From: Robertmurraya sp. FSL R5-0851 | Lineage (GTDB): Bacteria > Bacillota > Bacilli > Bacillales > Cytobacillaceae | DNA: 64,000 nt | Assembly (NCBI RefSeq): GCF_038002965.1 | Contig: NZ_JBBOOE010000001.1 | Span: 4,321,001-4,385,000, forward strand | Reading direction: 5' to 3' | In this document: positions 41,173 to 49,766 of the stretch, in pieces | Numbering within the stretch: the stretch's first letter is position 1 | How the letters are laid out: each line of letters begins with the position of its first letter | Made by a program: the position numbers and the translations under genes | The notes under the pieces: model-generated | The model's input: only the letters and a program-made list of their open reading frames with translations | The model's database searches: none | Told to the model about the DNA's origin: nothing

Positions 41173-42675
41173 TTAATACTGAAAATAAACTGCCTTTATA
41201 TTTGTAAAGAATTCAATATTGGAGTGTCCAATTGAATAGGCTCCAAATCCTGATTGTTTTACCCCACCAAACGGTAGATGTGCTGCACTAGCAGTTCCGT
41301 GATTTATATGGACCATTCCGCTTTCAACTTTATCTGCAAACTCATATGCTGAAGAAAGATTGTTTGTAAAGATGGAAGCAGCTAATCCGTATGCAACAGA
41401 ATTTGCTACTTCAAACGCTTCTGTTTCGTCGTTCACTGTAATAATTGAAAGAACTGGACCAAAGATTTCTTCTTTTGCAATTCTCATTTCAGTTGTAACG
41501 TTTTCAAAAAGAGTTGGTGCTAAATAATAACCATCATCATATTTTCCACCTTGAAGCTGTTCGCCACCGTATAGTAATGTAGCCCCTTCTTCTTTCCCAA
41601 TTTGAACATATTTTTGTACAGCTTCTAACTGATTTTTATCCATTAGCGGACCCATTGTTACTCCTTTTTCCCACGCAGGACCAACTTGAAGTTGTTTCAT
41701 TTCATGCAGAATGGCATCTGTAAGGTCTTCTTTCAAATTTTTGTGAACAATTACTCTGCTAATCGCAGTACAACGTTGACCGCTTACTGCAAACGCTGCA
41801 CTTACAATTTGTTTTGCAACCTCTTCAACATTTTCATAATCCAGTACAACTGCAGGATTTTTTCCACCTAATTCCAATTGTGTTTTCACTAGTCTTTTGC
41901 CAGCAGATTCATTGATTTGAATTCCGAGATTCGTTGATCCGGTAAAACTAATCCCTTTTACGAGTGGATGATTAACTAAAGGCGTACCAACTTTAGAGCC
42001 TCCACCTACTACTAGATTTACAACACCTTTCGGAAAACCTGCTTCAGCAAATAGTTCCATTAATCTTGCTGATGTCCATGGTGTTGCAGAAGCTGGTTTA
42101 AAAACAACGGTACAACCAAATGCTAGGGCTGGAGCTATTTTTCTAACCGGAGTGACTACCGGGAAGTTCCATGGTGCGATGGCAGCAATAACCCCTATTG
42201 GCTGTCTTACTGTAGAATTCCACACATTTGGTCTCTCGCCTGGTAGAGTGTTCCCGTCAATACGGAATGCTTCTCCAGCAGCAAATCTAGTTTCTTTTGC
42301 TGCACGGTAAACTTCACCAATTGACTCATTGAACACTTTTCCTTGCTCTGCTGATAACATAAAAGCTAGTTCTTCAATATTTTTTTCTAATAAGTCTGCA
42401 AATTTATATAATAAAGCACCCCTGTCAGGTCCTGGGACTTTTGACCAATTTTTAAAAGCTTCATTTGCAGCCTTAACAGCTTGGTCAACATCATAATCAT
42501 TTGAATCTTGAAACGATGCTAATAATTGATCTTTCTTAGCAGAGTTATAGATTGAAAATGTCTTACTAGTATTGCTATCTACCCATTCTCCACCGATAAA
42601 GTTACCATAAACTTTTGGTTGGAGCGTTTCTAACCAAGCTTCCATACCTTTTATCTCATCGTTGACAATAGTCAT
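41173..42675 (-). CDS. NAD(P)-dependent aldehyde dehydrogenase
   Basis: 500 residues from the ATG at 42675 (MTIVNDEIKG), after GGGAGGG; the longer frame starts inside that site. NAD-binding GSTNLG, the general-base Glu in QLELGGKNPAVV (near 268) and the nucleophile Cys in SGQRCTAISR (near 302) are present. The family includes succinate-, glycolaldehyde- and 2-oxoglutarate-semialdehyde dehydrogenases. It is placed between the iron alcohol dehydrogenase and the transporter, so a two-step alcohol to aldehyde to acid oxidation is likely. Confidence 0.92.
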   Translation of the reverse strand: MTIVNDEIKGMEAWLETLQPKVYGNFIGGEWVDSNTSKTFSIYNSAKKDQLLASFQDSNDYDVDQAVKAANEAFKNWSKVPGPDRGALLYKFADLLEKNIEELAFMLSAEQGKVFNESIGEVYRAAKETRFAAGEAFRIDGNTLPGERPNVWNSTVRQPIGVIAAIAPWNFPVVTPVRKIAPALAFGCTVVFKPASATPWTSARLMELFAEAGFPKGVVNLVVGGGSKVGTPLVNHPLVKGISFTGSTNLGIQINESAGKRLVKTQLELGGKNPAVVLDYENVEEVAKQIVSAAFAVSGQRCTAISRVIVHKNLKEDLTDAILHEMKQLQVGPAWEKGVTMGPLMDKNQLEAVQKYVQIGKEEGATLLYGGEQLQGGKYDDGYYLAPTLFENVTTEMRIAKEEIFGPVLSIITVNDETEAFEVANSVAYGLAASIFTNNLSSAYEFADKVESGMVHINHGTASAAHLPFGGVKQSGFGAYSIGHSNIEFFTNIKAVYFQY

Positions 42676-42700
42676 GCTATTCCCTCCCAAAAGATCGTTT

Positions 42701-43885
42701 TTAGTTCGTAAATACTTCTTTCTCGACTGGAGCCATAGACGCTCTACAAATATTTTTTAAATCCTCTAATGTTGGTTGTACTGGATTAACAACTACATTT
42801 CCTGAAAGCATCGCTTCCTCGGCAATCATGTCAAGATGCTCTTCTCTAACACCATAATCAGATAAAGTTTGCGTGATTCCAACATCCATCTTTAATTGAC
42901 GAATTGCAGTTACAGCTTTTTCTGCTGCCTCTCTATTTGTTAATCCATGTGTATTTTCTCCGAAAATAGTTGCTATTTCTGCAAACTTTTCCACGTTACC
43001 AATAATGTTAAATTGCATTACTTCTGGTAACAAAATAGCATTTACTATACCATGTGGGATTTTAAAATGCGCTCCTAATGGTAATGCAAGAGCATGAGAC
43101 AGTCCTAATCTAGTCGTATTGAATGCCATTGCAGCAATTAAACTAGCTAATAACATTTGATAACGTGCTTCAACATTCTCACCTTGAACAACGGCTAATC
43201 GTAAATTCTTAGCAATCATTTTCATTGATTGAACGGAAAGACCTTCTGAAATAGGCTGAGTCGCTTTATTTACATATGACTCTAAAGCATGTGTTAAAGC
43301 ATCCATGCCAGTTGCAGCTGTAATGTGCTTCGGTAAGGATGTTGTTAGTTCTGGATCACAAAGCGCTAATTTAGGCATGTTATAAATACTACCAACACTT
43401 ACTTTCACTTTTGCTTTTTTATCTGAAAGCACTGACCAAATGGTTAATTCACTTCCTGTACCAGCTGTTGTTGGTACTGCAATCATTGGTGCTGCTTGAT
43501 TAGGTACCATATTAATTCCTACATAATCACGAATATGACCTGAATTTGTAAGCATTAATCCGATTGCCTTTGCAGTATCGAGTGAGCTTCCTCCTCCTAC
43601 ACCAACAACAATGTCACAACCTTCTTCTTTCGCTAGTAGTAGACCCTTCTCTACTGATTGTATGGCAGGATCTGGCTCAATTTCAGAGAATGTAACATAT
43701 GGAATTCCGTTATCCTCAAGAGGCTTCGTTAATTTATCAACCACTCCAGCTTGTACAACACCCGGATCCCCGACAACTAATACCCTAGTACCATTTAATG
43801 TTTTTACATGTTTTGCTAAATCATTGATTACACCGTTTCCAAATTCAATTGCAGTTGGAACTTCATAGCGAAATTGATTAACCAT
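42701..43885 (-). CDS. Iron-containing alcohol dehydrogenase
   Basis: 394 residues of the group III (Fe-ADH) family. NAD(P)-binding GVGGGSSLDTAKAIG at about 95-109, and metal ligands in GMDALTHALESYV and HALALPLGAHFKIPHG. Members oxidise short-chain alcohols or diols or reduce semialdehydes. Start ATG at 43885, overlapping the stop of the Ldh2-type gene by 8 nt. The context suggests that it makes or uses the aldehyde that the aldehyde dehydrogenase downstream handles. Confidence 0.93.
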   Translation of the reverse strand: MVNQFRYEVPTAIEFGNGVINDLAKHVKTLNGTRVLVVGDPGVVQAGVVDKLTKPLEDNGIPYVTFSEIEPDPAIQSVEKGLLLAKEEGCDIVVGVGGGSSLDTAKAIGLMLTNSGHIRDYVGINMVPNQAAPMIAVPTTAGTGSELTIWSVLSDKKAKVKVSVGSIYNMPKLALCDPELTTSLPKHITAATGMDALTHALESYVNKATQPISEGLSVQSMKMIAKNLRLAVVQGENVEARYQMLLASLIAAMAFNTTRLGLSHALALPLGAHFKIPHGIVNAILLPEVMQFNIIGNVEKFAEIATIFGENTHGLTNREAAEKAVTAIRQLKMDVGITQTLSDYGVREEHLDMIAEEAMLSGNVVVNPVQPTLEDLKNICRASMAPVEKEVFTN

Positions 43886-44975
43886 TATTCGTTACCTCCT
43901 GTGTATTCGTTGTGAATTGTGCTTGTGTTATGTCTAAACCGTATCTTTCACCAATTTTTTGAAGCTCTTTTACAACATTTAATGGAAGTTCAATACCATT
44001 AGTCTTCTTTTCAATCACTTTACGATGCTCAAGCTCTCCAGGAATAAAAATCTCTTCCACATTAGGAGCTTTTGGCTCTGCTTTAATTTCACTAATGTAT
44101 TGGTCCATTCTTTGTTTGAATAACTCTATAGGAATGAATTTTTTAATATCAATAGCTATAAAGAAATGTCCTACATTTTGTGGATCATCCCAGTTTTCAT
44201 ACATGTTATTAACGTACTTTCCAAAACCTGCACCTGTAAGAACACCTGCTAAAATATCGATGAACATAGAGATTGCATAACCTTTTGGTCCTCCCATTGG
44301 AAGTACAGAACCTTTAAGAGCTGCTTCTGCATCAGTTGTCGGATTACCATCTTTATCAATTGCCCACCCAAGAGGAATTGACTCACCTCTTTGATCAGCA
44401 ACAATGATTTTCCCACGAGCTACTAAACTTGTAGCCATATCCATAATAAATGGTACTGCTTCACCAGCCGGTACACCAACTGCAATTGGATTTGTCCCTA
44501 TAAACGGTCTAATTCCACCAGTTGGAGGCATTGTTTGTGAAGCATTTGATACAACAAGTAGCATCATTTCTTGTTCAATTGCTTTCAATGCATAATAAGC
44601 ACCAGTTCCAAAATGATTTGAACCTTTAACCCCTATAAGAGCAGCTCCATTCTCTTTCGCCTTCTTAATGGCAAGCTCAAGTGCCTTTGTCCCAACTACT
44701 GAACCAAATTGATTTTTCCCATTAACAAGAGCAGTAGCAATGCCTTCATTTTCTATTTCAACTTCTGCGAATGGATCAATCATGTCTTTTTCAATGCGTT
44801 TAAGATAAATAGCTGTTCGTACTACACCATGTGATTCAACCCCGCGTAAATCAGCTTGAATTAGTGTGTCAGCAACTACATCAGCTACTTCTTTTTTTAC
44901 TCCTTCTGCAATAAACACATTTGAACAGAAATCTTGTAGCTTTTTCCAGTTAAATCTTGTCGGCAAACTCAACAT
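43878..44975 (-). CDS. Ldh family (type 2 malate/L-lactate/sulfolactate-type) dehydrogenase
   Basis: 365 residues from the ATG at 44975 (MLSLPTRFNW), after AAAGGG at 7-nt spacing; the frame also opens at a GTG two codons earlier. It has the unusual non-Rossmann fold of the MDH2/Ldh_2 family: DLRGVESHGVVR (with catalytic His), GVKGSNHFGTGAYY, GTNPIAVGVP and PMGGPKGYAISMFIDIL. Family members act on malate, 2,3-diketogulonate, ureidoglycolate and sulfolactate, so the substrate is uncertain. It overlaps the upstream RraA-like gene by 26 nt. Confidence 0.92.
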   Translation of the reverse strand: MLSLPTRFNWKKLQDFCSNVFIAEGVKKEVADVVADTLIQADLRGVESHGVVRTAIYLKRIEKDMIDPFAEVEIENEGIATALVNGKNQFGSVVGTKALELAIKKAKENGAALIGVKGSNHFGTGAYYALKAIEQEMMLLVVSNASQTMPPTGGIRPFIGTNPIAVGVPAGEAVPFIMDMATSLVARGKIIVADQRGESIPLGWAIDKDGNPTTDAEAALKGSVLPMGGPKGYAISMFIDILAGVLTGAGFGKYVNNMYENWDDPQNVGHFFIAIDIKKFIPIELFKQRMDQYISEIKAEPKAPNVEEIFIPGELEHRKVIEKKTNGIELPLNVVKELQKIGERYGLDITQAQFTTNTQEVTNNG

Positions 44976-45645
44976 ATTCACACCCTTTCTCTTTTAGAGT
45001 TTTGTCAATCCAAGTCCGATCAAGGGTTCCATTTGCAATTTCCTGAAACATTTTTTGTTCTTTAAGCTCTTGTTTTTTAACAAGCTCAAGCACTTCCTCC
45101 GCTTTCTCGACTGGAACTACTGCAAGCCCGTCTTCATCACCTACAAGAAGATCTCCTGGGTGAACAACCATACCTCCCACAGAAATTGAAACATTAATTT
45201 CACCAGGTCCGTCTTTATATGGTCCTCTATGTGTAACTCCTTTTGCATAAACCGGGAAATCACCTTTCATAAAAGCACCAGTGTCACGAATCGCTCCATC
45301 GATAACAAAACCCACAATCCCACGTTTCTTCGAGATTTCTAGCATAATCTCTCCGACAATCGCATTTGTTGTGTCTCCGCCTGCATCCACAACTATGACA
45401 TCCCCTGGTTCAGCAATATCAATTGCCTTATGAACCATGAGATTATCACCAGGTCTTGTTTTTACTGTAATAGCAGTTCCAAGAAGCTTTCCCTCCTTGT
45501 GATAAGGCCTCAACTTAGGACCAATTGAATGTAAACGGTTTAAATTATCGCTAATATGAGGTGTAACTACATTACGGAACTGCTCAATTATTCCTTTATC
45601 CACTCTCTTGGTTATTGGTAAAATTCTAAATCCGATGTTACTCAC
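44950..45645 (-). CDS. RraA family protein (4-hydroxy-4-methyl-2-oxoglutarate aldolase type)
   Basis: 231 residues. VTPHISDNLNR, GTAITVKTRPGDN, PGDVIVVDAGGDTTNAIVGE, GFVIDGAIRDTGAF and GDLLVGDEDGLAVVP are the conserved blocks of RraA-fold class II aldolases; the Asp-Arg pair (GAIRDT) binds the oxo-acid and the metal. The likely reaction is a retro-aldol or decarboxylation that yields pyruvate. First gene of the catabolic operon; the start follows GGGAGGAG. Its original promoter lay between 45646 and about 45770, before the IS110 insertion. Confidence 0.9.
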   Translation of the reverse strand: MSNIGFRILPITKRVDKGIIEQFRNVVTPHISDNLNRLHSIGPKLRPYHKEGKLLGTAITVKTRPGDNLMVHKAIDIAEPGDVIVVDAGGDTTNAIVGEIMLEISKKRGIVGFVIDGAIRDTGAFMKGDFPVYAKGVTHRGPYKDGPGEINVSISVGGMVVHPGDLLVGDEDGLAVVPVEKAEEVLELVKKQELKEQKMFQEIANGTLDRTWIDKTLKEKGCEYVEFADKI

Positions 45646-45773
45646 TATAAATCTCCTCCCTCTATAAATATTGATTTATCAACGGTTTGAGCCGTTGGTT
45701 GAGTGTCAAAAAAATATTTTTCGACATGACCTTTAACAGTATTTTGATAATATGTGAATCTATTCCATCCCAT

Positions 45774-46030
45774 GGGTACGCTACGCGGTCACTACTGGAG
45801 AATAGTGGTAAGTAGTGCTGGTGAAATATACGATGCACAATGGATCTCTGCGTAGCTTATGATGACGTACCCTCCCATGTCTCTGGGCATCTGTGTGCCT
45901 ACATTCCTTCGTTCGGTCTAGTCATAAGGCAGAGGCTAGCGAAGCTCCTTTAGGGACTCTAGGTCGAATGGTGAAAATAATGCCAGCTTCTCCGTGTCAT
46001 CCTGTTGTCTAGTTCTTTTAAGGGGATGTA
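45774..46030 (-). ncRNA. Candidate guide (bridge/seeker) RNA region of the IS110-family element
   Basis: The 260 nt downstream of the transposase gene have no coding frame but strong structure: GGGTAC (45774-45779) pairs with GTACCC (45867-45872), GCTACGC (45780-45786) with GCGTAGC (45850-45856), and CACTACT (45790-45796) with AGTAGTG (45811-45817). IS110/IS1111-family elements encode a guide RNA in a long non-coding end that directs the recombinase to its target. The assignment here is inferred from position and structure. Confidence 0.5.
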
Positions 46031-46035
46031 GGGTT

Positions 46036-47313
46036 TTAAGCAGCCTCTACGAGACTGGGAATATCCCTCATCATTCGCTGTGCGTCAAACGCTTTGTGCT
46101 TCGTGCTGATTCCGTGTAATACTTTTAGTAGTTTCCCGCATAGAACCACGATGGATTGCTTCTTACGTAACGGATTAACCGTACGAGTTGTGTAATATTC
46201 ATGCAGTTTGCGAAAGGCCTCATTATGGCGAATCATGGGCATCATCACTCGGAAAAGGAGGGCACGCAGCTTTCTTCTTCCTCGTTTGGAGATGCGTTTT
46301 TGTCCTTTGTGCTGACCGGAGGAATTTTCACGTAACGTTAATCCCGCGAGTTTGATTAGTTGGCGTGGATCTTGATAATGTAAAAAGCTACCGATTTCAG
46401 CTAAAAGATCAACGATAGTTGTGTCTCCAAGCCCCGGAACCGTTGAGAGCCATTCATATTCTACAGATGTTTTTACAAGCTCAACTAAGTGTTGCGTAAT
46501 ACTTTCGATATCTTGTTCTAGTTGATGGTAACGGCGGACAAGCGTGGTGATTTCAATACGGGCCATCTCGTGTCCTTCTGTTACTCCAATAGAGCTAGCA
46601 GCGATCTCAATAAGGCGCACTGCTTTTGGTTTTTGAGGGGATTTTAACCCATCGACCTTTCGATAAAGAGATAAAACTTCATCAGCTTGTTTCTGGTGAA
46701 GATCACTCGGAAATGGGGTACATTCTAGTGCGGCCATCGCCATCTTGCCAAATGTCGGAAAGACTTGAGTGAACTCAGGAAAATAGCGATCTAACCAGCG
46801 TATCATCATGTTTTTGACAGCACCTAATTCCTCTGTCAACTTACTTCTAAACGTTGATCCAGCACGAAGTTCAGCCTCCATACCTTTTAAGATACGTGGA
46901 TAGCTAAAGCGTCCGTCTTTAACTAATCGAGCGATGACGAGCGCATCTTTACGGTCATGTTTCGTTGGCAGATTATCATCCAATTCCTTTGAACGCTTGA
47001 CGTGCATTGGATTCGTCATGACAAGTGGAATGCCTCGCTCTTCTAAAAAATAAGCTAAGTTGAGCCAGTAATGGCCTGTTGGTTCAATACCAACAATCAC
47101 TTCTGTTTTTTCATTTTCTTTCATTGCGGCCAAAACCCGTTGATAGAAAAGCTCAAAACCATCTCTAGATTGTGATACAGAGAATGACTTACGGAGCACT
47201 CGTCCACGGTCATCCACAAAGCAAGCGTAGTGCGTGCTCTTGGCAATATCGATTCCTACAACAAGTGTTCTTTCGGTGACTTGATTTATTTTCTGATTTT
47301 GTTTAAAATCCAA
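46036..47313 (-). CDS. IS110-family transposase (DEDD recombinase)
   Basis: 425 residues. The RuvC-like DEDD domain at the N-terminus has VVGIDIAKSTHYAC (Asp), VIVGIEPTGHYW (Glu) and KHDRKDALVIARL (two Asp). After a coiled middle, the Tnp_20 domain has VPGLGDTTIVDLLAEIG and the conserved NSSGQHKGQKRISKRG with the likely nucleophilic Ser. All motifs are intact. Base composition is more balanced than its neighbours (more G+C), in keeping with recent transfer. A promoter with TTGAAC and TATGAT lies at 47373-47402. Confidence 0.94.
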   Translation of the reverse strand: MDFKQNQKINQVTERTLVVGIDIAKSTHYACFVDDRGRVLRKSFSVSQSRDGFELFYQRVLAAMKENEKTEVIVGIEPTGHYWLNLAYFLEERGIPLVMTNPMHVKRSKELDDNLPTKHDRKDALVIARLVKDGRFSYPRILKGMEAELRAGSTFRSKLTEELGAVKNMMIRWLDRYFPEFTQVFPTFGKMAMAALECTPFPSDLHQKQADEVLSLYRKVDGLKSPQKPKAVRLIEIAASSIGVTEGHEMARIEITTLVRRYHQLEQDIESITQHLVELVKTSVEYEWLSTVPGLGDTTIVDLLAEIGSFLHYQDPRQLIKLAGLTLRENSSGQHKGQKRISKRGRRKLRALLFRVMMPMIRHNEAFRKLHEYYTTRTVNPLRKKQSIVVLCGKLLKVLHGISTKHKAFDAQRMMRDIPSLVEAA

Positions 47314-47372
47314 TTTGGAGTCCTCCTTGGTTAACTAAGTTAGGGGTCAATTCTGCAGATTTGACACCCCGT

Positions 47373-47402
47373 ATCATACCAAGAGGGCTCTTTTTTGTTC
47401 AA
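47373..47402 (-). promoter_or_regulatory. Promoter of the IS110-family transposase
   Basis: Minus-strand TTGAAC (47397-47402) and TATGAT (47373-47378) are 18 nt apart, 60 nt before the transposase start. Confidence 0.5.
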
Positions 47403-47418
47403 GTCCCCGAAAATCCTT

Positions 47419-48447
47419 CTAACAGGAATGCTCCTTTTTTGTTCCACACGACTCTCTTATAATTAAATTGGGTTGCAAAACATTAATTGTCGGTTCTTTA
47501 TCCCCCTTTTTTTCGATTAATTCTATTAATCTTTTAGCAGCAAGTTCACCCATTTCATATGATGGCTGATTTACTGTTGTTAAAGGAGGATCTAAGTGCA
47601 TAGACCATACCGTTTCGTCATATCCCAATAACGAAATATCATCAGGTACGTTTAGTCCTAGTTCTTTGATTCCTTCTAATATTTCCAGTGTCATCATATT
47701 ATTCGTAGAAAAAATGGCTTCAGGACGATTGTAGTTTTCAGATAAAATTCGTTTTACAGTTTCTTTTACCATGCCCTTCTTCTCTTCAATAATATGAATC
47801 AATGAATCTTCTACCATCACACCATTTTTTGTTAGCGCTTTCTTATAACCTTCTATTCGATCTAATCTTGGACTAATATTATCAGGTGTGTACACAAATA
47901 AGGCAATTGACTTTTTCCCATTTCGTAGCAAATGCTCCACACCAGCGAATGCCCCTGCAACATTATCCATTGTTACAAGATCAACATCTAACCCGAAAAT
48001 CTTTCGGTTTATGGTAACAAAAGGGAACTGCTTTTCTACTATACTTTTATAAAGAAAGTCGTTTTTCACAGTCGGATTTATAATAATTCCGTCAACTTGT
48101 TTCATCTGAAACCCTTTTATATGTTCATCTTCTAATAATGGATCCTCATTTGAGTTACAAATCATTAAGCTATAACCATTTAACCGGCAAGTATCTTCAA
48201 CACCTTCAAGTACTCTTGCCCAGAATGGGTTTTTTAAATTTGATAAGATAATTCCGATTACATTTGTTTTCATTGACTTTAAACTTTGTGCAAGCATATT
48301 CGGACGATAATCTAATTCTTTAATTATTCTTAAAACTTTATCAATTGTTTCTTGAGTATTTTGTCCATAGTTACCGTTTAGAATTCTAGAAACAGTCGAT
48401 TTTGAGACTCCGGCATGTTTTGCCACATCAGCAATTGTAACTCTCAT
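47419..48447 (-). CDS. LacI-family transcription regulator
   Basis: 342 residues. The N-terminal LacI helix-turn-helix (TIADVAKHAGVSKSTVSRILNG, residues 3-24) and hinge (YRPNMLAQSLK) are clear, followed by a periplasmic-binding-like domain with GIILSNLKNPFWARVLEGVE and DDISLLGYDETVW. It probably represses the catabolic operon until an inducer binds. It is upstream of the operon on the same strand, but the IS110 element now lies between them. Its own promoter region has a perfect palindrome (48485-48511), a good candidate for its operator, and a cre-like site. Confidence 0.93.
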   Translation of the reverse strand: MRVTIADVAKHAGVSKSTVSRILNGNYGQNTQETIDKVLRIIKELDYRPNMLAQSLKSMKTNVIGIILSNLKNPFWARVLEGVEDTCRLNGYSLMICNSNEDPLLEDEHIKGFQMKQVDGIIINPTVKNDFLYKSIVEKQFPFVTINRKIFGLDVDLVTMDNVAGAFAGVEHLLRNGKKSIALFVYTPDNISPRLDRIEGYKKALTKNGVMVEDSLIHIIEEKKGMVKETVKRILSENYNRPEAIFSTNNMMTLEILEGIKELGLNVPDDISLLGYDETVWSMHLDPPLTTVNQPSYEMGELAAKRLIELIEKKGDKEPTINVLQPNLIIRESCGTKKEHSC

Positions 48448-48465
48448 AATTCACCTTCTCTATTT

Positions 48466-48480
48466 ATGTAAGCGTTTTAA
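48466..48480. promoter_or_regulatory. Cre-like site (CcpA)
   Basis: ATGTAAGCGTTTTAA matches the Bacillus catabolite-responsive element (WTGNAANCGNWNNCW) at all but one position, 18 nt upstream of the LacI-type start. Carbon catabolite repression of the regulator is likely. Confidence 0.55.
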
Positions 48481-48484
48481 ATTT

Positions 48485-48511
48485 GGAAATCGGTTTTGTA
48501 AACCGATTTCC
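48485..48511. promoter_or_regulatory. Candidate operator of the LacI-type regulator
   Basis: A perfect 12-bp dyad around TGT, with AATCGGTTT and AAACCGATT as inner arms, followed by another half-like AAATCGATTTAC. It is in the promoter region of the regulator gene; LacI proteins often bind such CG-centred palindromes. Confidence 0.6.
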
Positions 48512-48640
48512 GAAATCGATTTACAATTAATTTATCAGATTATTTTACGAAATTCAATATATTTTGAATTATTTTTAAAATTTTTAAATTTGGATTTCAC
48601 TTATGTATTAATAACGCCGTGAGGCTGAATGGATAAAAAT

Positions 48641-48655
48641 ACGCAAAATATAGAT
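48641..48655 (+). repeat. 15-bp direct repeat, left copy
   Basis: ACGCAAAATATAGAT, identical to 55557-55571. It lies in the 330-nt gap between the LacI-type promoter and the first cargo gene. It may mark the edge of one recombinase unit, but chance matches of this length are possible in a window of this size. Confidence 0.4.
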
Positions 48656-48776
48656 TAAATAATCCGAGTTTCTACTATTATATAGCGCAATAATTTAGCC
48701 CTTCTTTCTCATTTCACTTGACCTCTATCATTGATTAGCAATTCTCTTGATTATTAAGCTATTAAACTAAAAAAAT

Positions 48777-48802
48777 GCCCACCCCCAAATGGAGATGAGC
48801 AA
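48777..48802 (-). terminator. Terminator of the 48846-50381 cargo genes
   Basis: On the minus strand GCTCATCTCC pairs, with wobbles, with GGGGGTGGGC around ATTT, followed by ATTTTTTTAG. Similar hairpins (GC-CA-C...GTGGGC) end the other units at 50530 and 55665. Confidence 0.75.
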
Positions 48803-48845
48803 TATTTAAAGATTTACTTCTATAATATTTGGTCTAATAAACTCT

Positions 48846-49727
48846 TTATTTCAAATCAAAAAACAGCCCCGTATTTTCCTCTTGAACCTGAAACCTGCCA
48901 TCCTTATAAACTAATTTGAAACTTAGTGATGTCGGTATATTCACATTAAGTGATTTCATGGTTTGCTTTACAAAATCTATATTGCTTCTAACCATATCTT
49001 CTAAACTACGAATTTCTTTAATTTGATGTTGATAATGCCTAACATCATTCATAGAATCACCAGATGCAGTTATTCCCATGCCTGTTGGGATTATTGGGAA
49101 CTTTTCACCATTTTCATTCACCAACTCTAACATTACTGTAATTCCAGCTTTTCTTAGTTTTAAGTGGTCATCTTCTGTATATTCTGGATGAAGGCCCTGG
49201 AAACCATCAATTTTCATAATGTATGGTTGTATTAATTCGGGCCAATTGGAATACATAATCTGAAGGACTTCTTTTTTAGTCCAATCCTGATGTTGAAAAA
49301 TATTAATAAAATACACATTTTCCCCTTTAAAATACAAAAATAACAAAGGACCCGTCCGCTCAATATACTTGTTATTACTCTCCAATTTTTCCCCCAGATG
49401 AAGATGTAATACACCCCAGTCATTAAACATTAAATCATTTTTCAACTTTTCTACATCTTTGCTTAGGTACGGTGATATATCTCCGCCACTTTTAAGAATT
49501 TCTTCTAAATTACTTAGCCCTTTTTGATATTCCTCTGGGCAGTTAAATTCATTGGATTTAAAAATATTATAGGGTTTTTGAAGCCCTCTTTTTCTACAAT
49601 AGGTGAAATATTTAATAAGTAAACTATCTTTGGGTAGTGATTTCTTAAATCGCAACCCCTCTTCTTCCATCTCTTTAATCATTTCATTTTGCCAATCAGT
49701 TACAAAATCCATTGTAATATCCGTCAA
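48846..49727 (-). CDS. Cargo protein of unknown function
   Basis: 293 residues, no membrane segment or signal peptide. I do not recognise the family. Visible features: an N-terminal acidic helix (EMIKEMEEEGLRF), a central DWGVLHLHLGEKLE block, GPLLFLYFKGENVYFINIFQHQDWTKKE, and a C-terminal GDSMNDVRHYQHQIKEIRSLEDM. The HLHLG and NIFQHQDW blocks look like active-site or binding loops. It follows the EVE/PUA-like gene by 39 nt and shares its terminator, so the two are one transcript. As the last genes of a recombinase unit they are probably cargo, possibly for defence. Confidence 0.7.
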   Translation of the reverse strand: MTDITMDFVTDWQNEMIKEMEEEGLRFKKSLPKDSLLIKYFTYCRKRGLQKPYNIFKSNEFNCPEEYQKGLSNLEEILKSGGDISPYLSKDVEKLKNDLMFNDWGVLHLHLGEKLESNNKYIERTGPLLFLYFKGENVYFINIFQHQDWTKKEVLQIMYSNWPELIQPYIMKIDGFQGLHPEYTEDDHLKLRKAGITVMLELVNENGEKFPIIPTGMGITASGDSMNDVRHYQHQIKEIRSLEDMVRSNIDFVKQTMKSLNVNIPTSLSFKLVYKDGRFQVQEENTGLFFDLK

Positions 49728-49766
49728 AGGTTATCCCTCCTAGAGAACTTATTAAAAACTAATAAT

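Larger units (their letters stand above)
45774..47402 (-). mobile_element. IS110-family insertion sequence
   Basis: One transposase gene with a short 5' non-coding end (about 85 nt) and a long structured 3' end (about 260 nt). The latter layout is typical of the IS1111 branch. No terminal inverted repeats are needed in this family. Exact ends are not fixed. It separates the LacI-type gene from the catabolic operon. Confidence 0.8.
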
